Shown one piece after another: positions 39,115 to 47,947 of a stretch of DNA of 64,000 nucleotides. How positions within the stretch are numbered: the stretch's first letter is position 1; every line of letters starts with the position of its first letter. A program made the translations under genes and the position numbers. The notes beneath the pieces were generated by a model, which was not told the DNA's origin, ran no database searches, and was given only the letters and a program-made list of their open reading frames with translations. The DNA comes from Corynebacterium camporealensis (lineage in GTDB: Bacteria > Actinomycetota > Actinomycetes > Mycobacteriales > Mycobacteriaceae). The stretch covers positions 1,036,571 through 1,100,570 of the forward strand of contig NZ_CP011311.1 of assembly GCF_000980815.1 (NCBI RefSeq), given 5' to 3'.

Positions 39115-39137
39115 GGCCCGCTGATAAGCGGGCCTTT
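39115..39137 (+). terminator. Terminator after the META protein gene
   Basis: GGCCCGCT (39115-39122), loop GATA, AGCGGGCC (39127-39134), then TTTACC. It may also work on the minus strand for the ABC operon, though no U-tract follows there. Confidence 0.8.
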
Positions 39138-39150
39138 ACCTCTGTCTGGG

Positions 39151-40200
39151 CTAGCGGTTGCGGGAGTACACCAGGGGTTCGCTGATTGCCAGGGTGACGT
39201 TGTCGCCGATGTTGGGTCGGTCGGGGACTGTGGCGCGGAAGCTTAGCGCTTTATCGGTGGTGGAAGCCTTCGCGGTAATGCTGAAGGCATCGGACTCATA
39301 GAGCGAGGACAGCACCTTTGCGTGGAATCCGCTATCGGTGTCGACGACGTGGGTGTTCTTCGGTAGGGCTGCCACGGTGACTTCGCCTGCGAGGTTGTCG
39401 TCCATAGGAACGTATTCGCCGGGCTGCCAGGACACTCCGAGGTCGGTGCAGGTGATGGTGCCGGTTGAATCGATGTGGGCATCGAGAAGCGTTGCATCGT
39501 TCATAAACGTAGCCACAGTAGGGCTGGCAGGACGGTTGATGAGTTCGTGTGGGGTGGCGATGTGCTGGATGTGGCCATCGACAAGTACGACGATGCGATC
39601 GGCGATGGCCAAGGCTTCCTTGCGGTCGTGGGTGACATGGATCGTCGTTAAGTGCTCGTGCCGGGATAGCGCGACGAGTTCGCGGCGGAGGTTATCGCGT
39701 AAGGGTTCGTCGAGGGCGGAGAGAGCTTCATCGAGAAGTACTACCTGCGGGTTGGCCACGATGGCGCGGGCAAGGGCGACGCGTTGGCGCTGACCACCAG
39801 AAAGGCTGTCGGGTTTGCGGTTTTCGAATCCTGCGAGGCCAACGGTTTTAAGAACGTCCGCGACAAGTTGTTTGCGCTCAGCCTTAGCCACCTTGCGGCG
39901 GGCGAGCGGGTACTCAACGTTTTTGAACACCGACATGTGGGGCCAGACCGCGTGCTGCTGGAAGACCATGCCAATCTGGCGGGTTTCAGGCGCAGTACCG
40001 GTGACATCCTTGCCGCCGAGGCTTAAGCTTCCGGAGCTGGGCTGGACGAAACCGGCGATGGTGCGCAGCAGGGTGGTCTTACCGGAACCAGACGGGCCCA
40101 CCAGCGCGATGAATTCACCCTGGTCCACAGAGAGGTTGATGTTTTCCAGGCCAACGGTGCCGTCGGGGAAGACGACGCCGAGTTCTTTGATATCGATCAT
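39151..40200 (-). CDS. ABC importer ATP-binding protein (FbpC/PotA-like)
   Basis: A 349 aa ATPase of the family that includes ferric iron, spermidine, sulfate and aminoethylphosphonate importers. Walker A ALVGPSGSGKTTLLRTIAG, signature LSGGQRQRVALARAI, Walker B VVLLDEALSALDEP and switch His HVTHDRKEALAIAD are intact. A C-terminal TOBE-like regulatory domain follows from about residue 240. Its ATG overlaps the permease stop by four bases (ATGA, 40197-40200). The substrate is unassigned. Confidence 0.92.
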   Translation of the reverse strand: MIDIKELGVVFPDGTVGLENINLSVDQGEFIALVGPSGSGKTTLLRTIAGFVQPSSGSLSLGGKDVTGTAPETRQIGMVFQQHAVWPHMSVFKNVEYPLARRKVAKAERKQLVADVLKTVGLAGFENRKPDSLSGGQRQRVALARAIVANPQVVLLDEALSALDEPLRDNLRRELVALSRHEHLTTIHVTHDRKEALAIADRIVVLVDGHIQHIATPHELINRPASPTVATFMNDATLLDAHIDSTGTITCTDLGVSWQPGEYVPMDDNLAGEVTVAALPKNTHVVDTDSGFHAKVLSSLYESDAFSITAKASTTDKALSFRATVPDRPNIGDNVTLAISEPLVYSRNR

Positions 40201-41801
40201 TTCTTTGTCCTGACTGTCAGAGCAAGAGCGATGATGCCCACGGCTGTAAACATCAGCGAAAGCGCGGAGGCGGCGTTGTAGTCACCGGCCTGCTGGAGGT
40301 TGAATACTTGCACGCCAAGTGTGGTGGTGCCAGGGGCAACGAGCAGGATAGACACGGTTAGCTCGCGGACTGCTGTCACGGCCACGAGAACTGCACCCGA
40401 GATGGCGGCGGGGATGGCCATGCGGCCGGTGGTGCTGAACAACGCGTGGACGGGACCGGCACCGGAGACGCGGGCTGCTTCTTCGAGTGCGAGGGGAGAA
40501 TTTGCCAAAGGTGCGCGTACTGCCTGGAGAACCAGCGCGGTGAACGCACACACGTAGGCGCCGAGGATAACCCAGATGGAGTTATAGATTCCGGTGTAGC
40601 GGCCGAAAATCAGCCAGGCAACACCGATGATAAGTCCCGGTAGTGCAGTGGGCAGAAGCACCTGCAGGGTGAGCACGGTGTTGCCAAACAGCTTGGTGCG
40701 GGTGACCAGTAGGCCGATGAGCCAGCCCAGCACACCGCACAGCAGTGCGGCCATGACAGCGAGGAACACGGAGTTTTGGAAGCCGTCGATTACGCGCGGG
40801 TTGTTTACGGCGTTGATGAAATTATCGAAGGTGATGGTCTCCCAAGTAAAGGGCACACCCGGTGCAGGAAGCAGTGAGCGATAGGCCAAGCCCAGCAGGG
40901 GAGCCAGCGTGATGACCAGGCCCACGACCCAAATCACGATGGTGGTAGGCATGCGCGCAGCGCCTAAGTCGAAGCGTACGGTGCTGCCGGCATCCTGAAG
41001 CTTGGAGGCTGCGAAGGCGGAGACGACGTAGTCAGCAATAACTGCGCCAATACCGAGGAAGAGCAGAACCACGCCGATGGTGGAAACCACCTGCAGTGGA
41101 TTATCCACGGTGCCGGAATCCATGAATCGATAGATCATCGTCGCTAGCGTCTCGAAGCGTTCCGGGGAACCAATCAGCGCCGGGATTCCGAAGTCCGCGA
41201 GGTTAGCCACCGCAGTCAGCGTAAATGCCGAGAGCAACGCAGGCTTGAGCAGGGGAATAGTCACCGTACGGATGACAGTCCAGGGGGAGGAACCGGAAAT
41301 GCGTGCGGCGTGTTCCAAGTCCGAAGGGATAGAGCGCAGCGCGGCCGAGAGAATGATGTAGACCGTCGGGTAGGAGTGGATGGTCAACAGTAGGATGACG
41401 CCGTCGGCGCCGTAGATGTTCCAGACCTCGCCGCCACGGCTAAATCCTTGGGCGGGGCCGAAAAGCTGAATCCAGGCGATAGCACCAATAAACGGCGGTA
41501 CCAGCAGGGGAGAAAGCAGAAACAGGCGCAAGACACCAGAACCAGCAATGTTGGTGCGGTCCACCGCAATGGCAATGAGCAATCCGAACAGGACTGCACC
41601 AATAGCAGAGAGGAACGTGGTGTAAAAGGAATTCCAGACTGCTGTGCCTAAGCCGCTATCAAGCAGCGTGGGAACCTGGTTGCCGCCTAGGGCAAGGCTA
41701 ACGACTAGACCCAAAGGGATGGTGAACAGGCCGATGACAATCAGCCAGGTTCCCAGCCCCAAGAGCCGGACGCTAGGTCGTTGGGGAGTTTTAAGACGCA
41801 C
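40197..41801 (-). CDS. ABC importer fused double permease (FbpB-like)
   Basis: A 534 aa membrane protein with about twelve transmembrane helices arranged as two repeated permease modules, so one chain supplies both membrane halves. EAA-type coupling motifs are visible in each half: LEHAARISGSSPWTVIRTVTIP and LEEAARVSGAGPVHALFSTTG. This architecture is typical of FbpB/SfuB (ferric iron) and of some aminoethylphosphonate permeases. The start is GTG on the minus strand at 41801, two bases from the upstream gene's stop. Confidence 0.92.
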   Translation of the reverse strand: MRLKTPQRPSVRLLGLGTWLIVIGLFTIPLGLVVSLALGGNQVPTLLDSGLGTAVWNSFYTTFLSAIGAVLFGLLIAIAVDRTNIAGSGVLRLFLLSPLLVPPFIGAIAWIQLFGPAQGFSRGGEVWNIYGADGVILLLTIHSYPTVYIILSAALRSIPSDLEHAARISGSSPWTVIRTVTIPLLKPALLSAFTLTAVANLADFGIPALIGSPERFETLATMIYRFMDSGTVDNPLQVVSTIGVVLLFLGIGAVIADYVVSAFAASKLQDAGSTVRFDLGAARMPTTIVIWVVGLVITLAPLLGLAYRSLLPAPGVPFTWETITFDNFINAVNNPRVIDGFQNSVFLAVMAALLCGVLGWLIGLLVTRTKLFGNTVLTLQVLLPTALPGLIIGVAWLIFGRYTGIYNSIWVILGAYVCAFTALVLQAVRAPLANSPLALEEAARVSGAGPVHALFSTTGRMAIPAAISGAVLVAVTAVRELTVSILLVAPGTTTLGVQVFNLQQAGDYNAASALSLMFTAVGIIALALTVRTKK

Positions 41802-41802
41802 G

Positions 41803-42810
41803 TTATTTAACGGCGTCCTGGAACTTCGCGACTGCAGCGTCCATGTTTTCGGTGATCGTATCCAGATCCGGGTCCATCAGCTCAATCTCGGACAGAGCCG
41901 GGGTGTCTTCTGGAGTATCGACGTCCTCGCGTACTGGCAGGTAAGCCTGCTCGACGGCAAGCTTCTGGCCTTCTTCGCTAATGAGGAACTCGATGTACTT
42001 CAGCGCTGCATCCTGGGCATCGGAGCTTTCGAAGATACCCGCAGGCTCAGAGACGTAAGGAACGCCCTCGGTCGGGTAGGACAGAGCAACCGGGGAGCCA
42101 TCAGCCTCGAGGTCGCGGATGAGGTAGTCAACGACCACACCCACCGGGCGGGCACCAGAAGCAATCTCCTGGGAGGTCGGGCCGTTGGACTGGGCGATCA
42201 TGGGCTGGTTTTCGCCGAGCTTTTCCATCCAGTCATCGTCAAGCTCTTCGTCCCAGACTGCTGCGTTGAAGGCTGCAGCACCAGAAACTGCCGGGTCCGG
42301 CATGATGAGCTGGTCGGCGTACTTTTCATCGGTAAGCTCTGCCCAGGATTCTGGAGCCTCATCGATTTCGTTGGTGTTGTAGGCAATCACCGTCGGGATG
42401 ATGCGGGTACCGATGTACTTGTTTTCTTCGTCCTTAACTTCGTCGATAAGCGCATCGGTGTCCAGGTCAAGCTCAATGAGGTCGTCGCTGTAGCCTTCAA
42501 AGGTAGCGGCATCTGCGGCCCAGAGAATGTCAGCTTCCACCTCGCCGGTGCTCTTCTCGGACTCAATGCGGGCGTTCAAGTCGCCGGTACCTGCGCGGTA
42601 GACCTCGACCTCGATATCGGGGTGCTGCTCGTTGAAAGCAGCGTTGATTTCGTCGACCTTTTCCTCCGGCTCAGAGGTGTAGACGGTAATGGTTTGGGTC
42701 TCACCGGAGCCATTATCGGCCGCGTTATCGGAGCCAGTGGTGGGTTCGCTGCAGGCCACCAGACCTGCAGCGGTCAGGGACATTACTGCCGTGAGAGTAA
42801 GACGGCGCAT
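41803..42810 (-). CDS. ABC importer substrate-binding lipoprotein
   Basis: A 335 aa extracellular binding protein. The lipoprotein signal is MRRLTLTAVMSLTAAGLVAC, with lipobox LVAC and the acylated cysteine at position 20, followed by an acidic linker. The mature part is a type 2 periplasmic-binding fold (ITVYTSEPEEKVDEINAAFN, DILWAADAATFEGY, YPTEGVPYVSEPAGIF). The consecutive tyrosines that bind iron in FbpA are not obvious, and YPTEGVPYV resembles aminoethylphosphonate or other binders, so substrate is open. ATG 42810 has AAAGGA seven bases upstream; the extension to 42834 lacks one. Confidence 0.9.
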   Translation of the reverse strand: MRRLTLTAVMSLTAAGLVACSEPTTGSDNAADNGSGETQTITVYTSEPEEKVDEINAAFNEQHPDIEVEVYRAGTGDLNARIESEKSTGEVEADILWAADAATFEGYSDDLIELDLDTDALIDEVKDEENKYIGTRIIPTVIAYNTNEIDEAPESWAELTDEKYADQLIMPDPAVSGAAAFNAAVWDEELDDDWMEKLGENQPMIAQSNGPTSQEIASGARPVGVVVDYLIRDLEADGSPVALSYPTEGVPYVSEPAGIFESSDAQDAALKYIEFLISEEGQKLAVEQAYLPVREDVDTPEDTPALSEIELMDPDLDTITENMDAAVAKFQDAVK

Positions 42811-42902
42811 GAGAGATCCTTTCGCAGAGTGCAAGAAATTTCATAGTCTCTGAACTTAGTGAACGAAAGGAGTCCCTGTAGTTAAAGTTGGGTAAATTCC
42901 CG

Positions 42903-43226
42903 TTATTTGGCGTCCGAAAGTGCGTAGGCAGCACCCGCAGTAACTCCGGTAACAGCCAGGACGGAAGGCCAGGAGCCGATCTTCTTGGCCAGTGGGTGGG
43001 AGGCGCCGAACGCGCCGACGTAGAGGGCGGTTAGGCCGGCGGTAGTGGGGATGTCGGTCTTGGCGGCCCAGCTGCGGCCAGCCCAGATACCAGCGGCTGC
43101 CAGCAGGACACCGCCAAGGGGACGGATGCCGGTTTCGCGGGCGGTGAGCCAGCCACCGATGAGGCCTACGCTGACGGTGGTGGCGGTGGAGACGGCTTCG
43201 GGCTTTTTAATTTCGATTGCAGACAT
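42903..43226 (-). CDS. Small hydrophobic membrane protein, unknown
   Basis: A 107 aa protein with about four weak hydrophobic segments rich in Gly and Ala, starting MSAIEIKKPEAVSTATTVSVGLIGG. I do not recognise a family. TAAGAT on the minus strand (43234-43239) lies seven bases before ATG 43226, suggesting leaderless transcription. It is divergent from the MFS gene and downstream of nothing on its strand, so it is probably monocistronic. Confidence 0.65.
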   Translation of the reverse strand: MSAIEIKKPEAVSTATTVSVGLIGGWLTARETGIRPLGGVLLAAAGIWAGRSWAAKTDIPTTAGLTALYVGAFGASHPLAKKIGSWPSVLAVTGVTAGAAYALSDAK

Positions 43227-43274
43227 ATCTGGGATCTTAGGCTGATTGCGGCAACGGGGCTAGACTTTGCAGGC

Positions 43275-44666
43275 ATGAGTCAGCCCACGACACAGGAAAG
43301 TTTTCAGCTGCCTCCAGAAAAGGACGCGTGGAAGGCGATGTTTGCCCTGTCGTTGGGCTTTTTCGTCTCTTTGCTGGACCAGTCGATGGTGGCTGTCGCA
43401 CTCAGTGACATTCAACGTGAGTTGGGTGCATCGCTGAATCAGGTGATGTGGGTATCGGCGATTTATTTGCTGGCTGTCGTGGTCCCGTTGCTGCTAACAG
43501 GCAGGCTTGGCGATGTCTTCGGCCAACGCCGCATGTTCCGCATCGGCATGGCTATCTTCGGCCTTGCCGCGGTGGCGTGTGCGCTGGCCCCCACGATTGA
43601 AATACTTATCCTGGCCCGTGCTGTGCAGGGCATAGGTGCGGCGATGGAAATGCCGCAGTCCATGGCGGTGATTAACCGAGTCTTTGACCGCACCCGCCGC
43701 GGTCGTGCGCTCGGCGTGTGGGGAATTATTGGTTCCGTGGCAGCACTAGCCGGCCCGATCGTCGGTGGTGCTGTGGTCGGCATGTTTGGCTGGTACGCGG
43801 TGTTCTGGGTGCACGTGCCCTTCGCTTTTGCGGCAGTGATTCTGGCAGGCCTGTGGGTCCCGCAGCTGCCGACGACCGCTCGTTCCATCGACTACCTTTC
43901 TGTTGTGGTGTCCTTGCTGGCGGTCGGCGCGGTGGTCTTTGCCATCCAGCAGGGCCCGGAGGTTGGTTGGACCTGGTGGATTTGGGCGCTGCTGGCCGTC
44001 GGCATCGTAGCCGGTGTCGTCTTCGTCCGCTTGCAGGCGCGTGCTGCGGCACGCGGGGTAGAGGCCATGGTGCCGCTGCGGCTGTTTAAAGATAGGAACT
44101 ACTCGGCTGGTTCTGCGGCGATTGTGACGATGGGCTTTATGGCGGCATCGCTCATGCTGCCAGTGATGTTGTGGCTGCAAACCGTCCAAGGCATGGATGC
44201 CGGGACTGTCGGGCTGGTGGTGGCACCGATGGCGATTGTGTCCTTTGTATTTTCACCAGTAGCGGGCATTCTGGCGGACAAGCTGGACCCGCGTGTGATG
44301 GCCGGTGCCGGCTTTGGCACGTTGCTCGTGGCTTTCGTGTTGGCGTGGACAGTCATGAGCGCTGGTGCTGCAGGGTGGTGGCTGGCACTGCCGATGGCGG
44401 TGATTGGTGTTGGCCAGTCGTTCGTCTGGGGTAGTAATGCCGCTACGACGATGCGTGATGTCTCGCCAACGCTGATGGGTGCGGCCTCGGGTGTGTACAA
44501 CACCTCGCGTCAGGTCGGCTCGGTTATCGGTGTGGCTGCAGTGTCGGCGGCGATGCAGACTGGTGCGGGTGCGGGCGGCATCGCTAACTCGCTTCTGGTG
44601 ATCGTCGTGATGCTGATTGTGGGCTTAGGTGCCTCGCTGATGTTTAGGGACACTCTGCATTCTTAA
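43275..44666 (+). CDS. MFS drug exporter, DHA2 (EmrB/QacA) family
   Basis: A 463 aa proton antiporter with about 14 transmembrane helices. Family motifs are LDQSMVAVALSDIQRELG in helix 1, GRLGDVFGQRRMFRIG (motif A) after helix 2, and LARAVQGIGAAMEMPQSMAVIN (motif C-like region) in helices 4-5. Such proteins expel cationic drugs or dyes; the substrate cannot be told. TAGACT (43261-43266) lies eight bases before ATG 43275 without a ribosome binding site. No regulator gene is adjacent. Confidence 0.92.
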   Translation: MSQPTTQESFQLPPEKDAWKAMFALSLGFFVSLLDQSMVAVALSDIQRELGASLNQVMWVSAIYLLAVVVPLLLTGRLGDVFGQRRMFRIGMAIFGLAAVACALAPTIEILILARAVQGIGAAMEMPQSMAVINRVFDRTRRGRALGVWGIIGSVAALAGPIVGGAVVGMFGWYAVFWVHVPFAFAAVILAGLWVPQLPTTARSIDYLSVVVSLLAVGAVVFAIQQGPEVGWTWWIWALLAVGIVAGVVFVRLQARAAARGVEAMVPLRLFKDRNYSAGSAAIVTMGFMAASLMLPVMLWLQTVQGMDAGTVGLVVAPMAIVSFVFSPVAGILADKLDPRVMAGAGFGTLLVAFVLAWTVMSAGAAGWWLALPMAVIGVGQSFVWGSNAATTMRDVSPTLMGAASGVYNTSRQVGSVIGVAAVSAAMQTGAGAGGIANSLLVIVVMLIVGLGASLMFRDTLHS

Positions 44667-44690
44667 GGCTGCCGCGCTAGATTGGTTAGC

Positions 44691-45722
44691 ATGCGTCTTG
44701 CTGTTTTGACCTCCGGTGGCGACTGCCCCGGACTGAATGCTGTTATCCGTGCCGTGGTGCGTACCGCGTCCAATGAGTTCGGCGATACTGTGCTGGGCTA
44801 CGAGGACGGTTGGGTAGGCCTCATGGAAGACCGCCGTCGCGATCTTTACGATGATGCGGAAATCGACCGCATCCTGTTGCGCGGTGGCACGATTTTGGGC
44901 ACGGGTCGTTTGCACCCCGATAAGTTCAAAGCGGGTCTGGACCAGATCAAGGCCAATATGGAAGATGCCCAGGTCGATGCCCTGATTGCTATTGGCGGTG
45001 AGGGCACGCTCAAGGGTGCGAAGTGGCTGGCCGACAATGGGGTGCCGGTTGTTGGTGTTCCGAAGACCATCGACAATGACGTCAACGCCACCGACTACAC
45101 CTTCGGTTTTGATACTGCGGTATCTGTGGCCACGGACGCGATTGACCGTCTGCATACCACTGCGGAATCGCACAACCGCATCTTGATTGTGGAGGTCATG
45201 GGCCGTCACGTCGGTTGGATTGCCCTGCATGCCGGTATGGCTGGCGGTGCGCATTACACCGTGGTGCCGGAAGTGCCTTTCGATGTCGCCGATATCTGCA
45301 AGGCCATGGAGCGTCGCTTCCAGATGGGGGAGAAGTACGGCATCGTTTGTGTGGCCGAGGGTGCGCTGCCGAAGGAAGGCACCATGAACTTCTCTGAGGG
45401 TGATACTGACCAGTTCGGCCACAAGAGCTTCAACGGCATCGGCCAGGCCATTGGTGATGAGATTAAGGAGCGCACCGGCTACGACGTGCGCACCACGGTG
45501 CTGGGCCATATCCAGCGCGGCGGTACTCCGACTGCGTATGACCGCGTGTTGGCTACTCGCTATGGCGTGCATGCTGCCCGTGCTGCTCACGAGGGTAAGT
45601 CCGGCCAGTGTGTGGCACTGCACGGTGAGGATATTGAGCTGGTTCCGCTGGAGGATGCTGTCGGCAAGCTCAAGGTCGTACCGGAAAAGCGTTACCAAAA
45701 CGCACAAGCCCTGTTCGGCTAG
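44691..45722 (+). CDS. pfkA: 6-phosphofructokinase
   Basis: PfkA, 343 aa, phosphorylates fructose 6-phosphate in glycolysis. [20 protein letters not shown] is the N-terminal nucleotide loop, [14 protein letters not shown] the phosphate-binding loop, PKTIDND the catalytic region and [12 protein letters not shown] the substrate loop. The GGEGT and PKTIDND variants place it in the actinobacterial group III PFKs, where ATP- and PPi-dependent enzymes are close. Donor use is inferred as ATP from C. glutamicum. ATG 44691 is used: TAGATT (44678-44683) is seven bases upstream and no Shine-Dalgarno exists, so leaderless. Confidence 0.95.
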   Translation: MRLAVLTSGGDCPGLNAVIRAVVRTASNEFGDTVLGYEDGWVGLMEDRRRDLYDDAEIDRILLRGGTILGTGRLHPDKFKAGLDQIKANMEDAQVDALIAIGGEGTLKGAKWLADNGVPVVGVPKTIDNDVNATDYTFGFDTAVSVATDAIDRLHTTAESHNRILIVEVMGRHVGWIALHAGMAGGAHYTVVPEVPFDVADICKAMERRFQMGEKYGIVCVAEGALPKEGTMNFSEGDTDQFGHKSFNGIGQAIGDEIKERTGYDVRTTVLGHIQRGGTPTAYDRVLATRYGVHAARAAHEGKSGQCVALHGEDIELVPLEDAVGKLKVVPEKRYQNAQALFG

Positions 45723-45737
45723 AACTAAAAACATTCG

Positions 45738-45777
45738 GCGGAGTCTTCGTAAAAGAAGGCTCCGCTGTTGTCGTTTT
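45738..45777 (+). terminator. Terminator of pfkA
   Basis: CGGAGTCTTC (45739-45748) pairs with GAAGGCTCCG (45755-45764) through one G-U pair around a six-base loop. CTGTTGTCGTTTTC follows. Confidence 0.75.
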
Positions 45778-45789
45778 CTATATCCTGCG

Positions 45790-45813
45790 CGGTGTATTCG
45801 GGAGAATACACCG
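45790..45813 (+). promoter_or_regulatory. Perfect inverted repeat upstream of the first BASS transporter
   Basis: CGGTGTATTC (45790-45799), spacer GGGA, GAATACACCG (45804-45813): ten perfectly matched bases on each side. It lies 37 bases before the start codon, upstream of the -10, where an activator or repressor might bind. It has no U-tract, so it is unlikely to be a terminator. Confidence 0.5.
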
Positions 45814-45829
45814 TGTTGAGTTCGTAGGC

Positions 45830-45845
45830 TGAGATGATAATCTCA
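45830..45845 (+). promoter_or_regulatory. Palindrome overlapping the -10 of the first BASS gene
   Basis: TGAGAT-GATA-ATCTCA is a perfect six-base inverted repeat. It contains the -10 box GATAAT (45836-45841), which ends eight bases before ATG 45850. A protein bound here would block transcription. The same core recurs before the second BASS gene at the same distance from its start. Confidence 0.55.
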
Positions 45846-45849
45846 CCAC

Positions 45850-46812
45850 ATGGATACAGTTAATGAAACGAAGAAGCAGGACCGGGCGGCGCTCATTGCA
45901 GCGTTAGGCTTCCCGGTGCTGGTGATTATCGCTGGTATTACCGGCTACGTTGCTCCGGAAACGGCAAGTTCCTTTTCCTCTTATGTCTCGGTACTGCTGG
46001 GCATCGTGATGTTCGGCATGGGTTTGACGTTGCGACCAATTGATTTCGCGCTGGTGGCCAAGCGGCCGCTGCCAGTGTTAATTGGCGTGGTGGCACAGTT
46101 CGTCATCATGCCGCTGGTCGCACTGCTTGTGGTCACGATTTTGAACCTGCCAGCAGAAATTGCAGCTGGTGTCATCCTGGTCGGTTGTGCGCCAGGCGGT
46201 ACAAGCTCGAACGTGGTGACTTATCTGTCGCGCGGTGACGTGGCGCTGTCGGTGACGATGACCTCTATTTCCACCCTGTTGGCACCACTGCTGACTCCGC
46301 TGCTGACCCTGTGGTTGGCAGGTGCGTACATGCCTGTCGATGCCGCCGCCATGGCCATGGACGTGTTGAAGGTCGTGCTGATTCCAGTCGTTGGTGGTCT
46401 GGTGGTGCGCATGCTGCTGCCGAAGGCGGTGGAGAAGATCACCGTGGTTCTGCCGTGGATTTCGGTGCTGGCGATTTCGGCGATTGTCTGCATTGTTGTT
46501 GGCGGTGCGCACGAGAATATCGCGACCGCAGGTGCGCTGGTGCTGGCAGCAGTGGTGCTGCACAACGGCATTGGTTACCTGCTGGGCTACCTGACCGGTG
46601 TAGTGACGGGGCAGCCGGTGCCGGTGCGCCGCACGATGTCCGTCGAGGTCGGTATGCAGAACTCTGGTCTGGCCAGCACCTTGGCTACGACCCACCTGAA
46701 TCCGTTGGCGGCGCTGCCGGGTGCGATCTTTTCGGTCTGGCACAACCTGTCCGGTGCGCTGTTGGCTGCAGGTTGCCGCTACATCGATTCCCGCAAGACG
46801 GCGGACAAGTAG
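45850..46812 (+). CDS. BASS-family transporter (bile acid:sodium symporter/PanS-like), copy 1
   Basis: A 320 aa membrane protein with about ten helices. Family markers are [46 protein letters not shown] (the broken-helix sodium site) and [19 protein letters not shown]. Members import bile acids, pantothenate precursors, pyruvate or 2-keto acids with sodium; which one cannot be told. It is a close paralogue of the next gene, with shared blocks such as [19 protein letters not shown]. The start appears leaderless. Confidence 0.88.
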   Translation: MDTVNETKKQDRAALIAALGFPVLVIIAGITGYVAPETASSFSSYVSVLLGIVMFGMGLTLRPIDFALVAKRPLPVLIGVVAQFVIMPLVALLVVTILNLPAEIAAGVILVGCAPGGTSSNVVTYLSRGDVALSVTMTSISTLLAPLLTPLLTLWLAGAYMPVDAAAMAMDVLKVVLIPVVGGLVVRMLLPKAVEKITVVLPWISVLAISAIVCIVVGGAHENIATAGALVLAAVVLHNGIGYLLGYLTGVVTGQPVPVRRTMSVEVGMQNSGLASTLATTHLNPLAALPGAIFSVWHNLSGALLAAGCRYIDSRKTADK

Positions 46813-46863
46813 TGGGTGCCCCCCGAACCCAACGTGTCTACCTAATTAGATTCTTGTCTCACT

Positions 46864-46885
46864 GAATGAAATGTTAATCTCATTC
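46864..46885 (+). promoter_or_regulatory. Palindrome overlapping the -10 of the second BASS gene
   Basis: GAATGA (46864-46869) and TCATTC (46880-46885) form an inverted repeat around the -10-like GTTAAT (46873-46878), which ends eight bases before ATG 46887. The inner ATGTTAATCTCA matches ATGATAATCTCA before copy 1 in 11 of 12 positions, at the same spacing to the start codon. Confidence 0.5.
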
Positions 46886-46886
46886 C

Positions 46887-47897
46887 ATGGTTGAGGTGAG
46901 TAAAAATGCACAGGCGCAGCAGGACCGGGCTGCGTTCATTGCTGCACTCGGATTTCCGGTCTTAGTGCTCATCGGTGGCGGGCTAGGCTTTTCCTTCACC
47001 GATGTAGCAGCGGCCATCGCACCCAGCGTGACCCCGCTGCTGGGTATGGTGATGTTTGCGATGGCGTTGACGCTGCGTCCGGTGGATTTTGCGCTCGTCG
47101 CAAAGCGCCCGCTCCCAGTGCTCATTGGTGTGGTGGCGCAGTTCGTCATCATGCCGCTGCTGGCACTGCTCGTGGTCACTCTGCTGGACCTGCCGGCAGA
47201 AATCACGGTCGGCGTGATTCTGGTGGGTTGTGCACCAGGCGGTACGACCTCGAATGTGGTGGCGTACCTCTCGCGCGGTGACGTCGCGCTGTCGGTGTGC
47301 ATGACCTCGATTTCGACGATTCTCGCACCGTTTATTACGCCCTTCCTCACGCTGTGGCTGGCTGGTGCCTACATGGAAATCGACGCCGCATCGATGATGT
47401 GGGACATCGTGTTGATGGTGCTCATCCCGGTGATTGGCGGTCTGGTCTTCCGTACGCTGCTGCCGCGTTTCGTGGATAAAATTCTGCCTATCCTGCCGTG
47501 GATTTCGGTGGTGGCAATTTCCACCATCGTCGGCATTGTGGTTGGCGGTGCGCGTGACAGCATCGCGATTGCTGGTGCACTGGTGTTGGCAGCGGTGGCC
47601 CTGCACAACGGTCTGGGTTACCTGCTGGGCTACATTACCGGTCTCGTCTTCAAGCAGCCGGTGCCGGTGCGCCGCACCATTGCTGTCGAGGTCGGCATGC
47701 AGAACTCCGGTCTGGCAACCGCACTTGCGACGACCCACCTGAACCCACTGGCAGCCCTGCCGGGCGCACTGTTCTCGATTTGGCACTGCCTGTCTGGTGC
47801 TGTGCTGGCAGCAGGCTGTAGGTATGTGGACCGCAAGGCGGCAGAGCGGGCATCGTCAAGCACTGCTGAGCAGGGCGAAGAACTGCCCACCGCCTAG
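46887..47897 (+). CDS. BASS-family transporter (bile acid:sodium symporter/PanS-like), copy 2
   Basis: A 336 aa paralogue of the preceding gene. It keeps [40 protein letters not shown] and [21 protein letters not shown]. Differences concentrate at the N-terminus ([18 protein letters not shown] kept, the following loop changed) and in a longer charged C-terminal tail. Tandem duplication is the simplest origin. Having its own promoter with a matching operator-like repeat suggests that the copies are regulated alike but transcribed separately. Confidence 0.88.
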   Translation: MVEVSKNAQAQQDRAAFIAALGFPVLVLIGGGLGFSFTDVAAAIAPSVTPLLGMVMFAMALTLRPVDFALVAKRPLPVLIGVVAQFVIMPLLALLVVTLLDLPAEITVGVILVGCAPGGTTSNVVAYLSRGDVALSVCMTSISTILAPFITPFLTLWLAGAYMEIDAASMMWDIVLMVLIPVIGGLVFRTLLPRFVDKILPILPWISVVAISTIVGIVVGGARDSIAIAGALVLAAVALHNGLGYLLGYITGLVFKQPVPVRRTIAVEVGMQNSGLATALATTHLNPLAALPGALFSIWHCLSGAVLAAGCRYVDRKAAERASSSTAEQGEELPTA

Positions 47898-47947
47898 GTG
47901 GGTGGCACGTTGCCCCAGGGACAAAGCTACGTATTAAGATGGCACGC

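Noticed and set aside
45790..45845. Inverted repeats before the first BASS gene as terminators
   Set aside because: No U-tract follows either, and pfkA already has its own terminator at 45738; operator function fits better.
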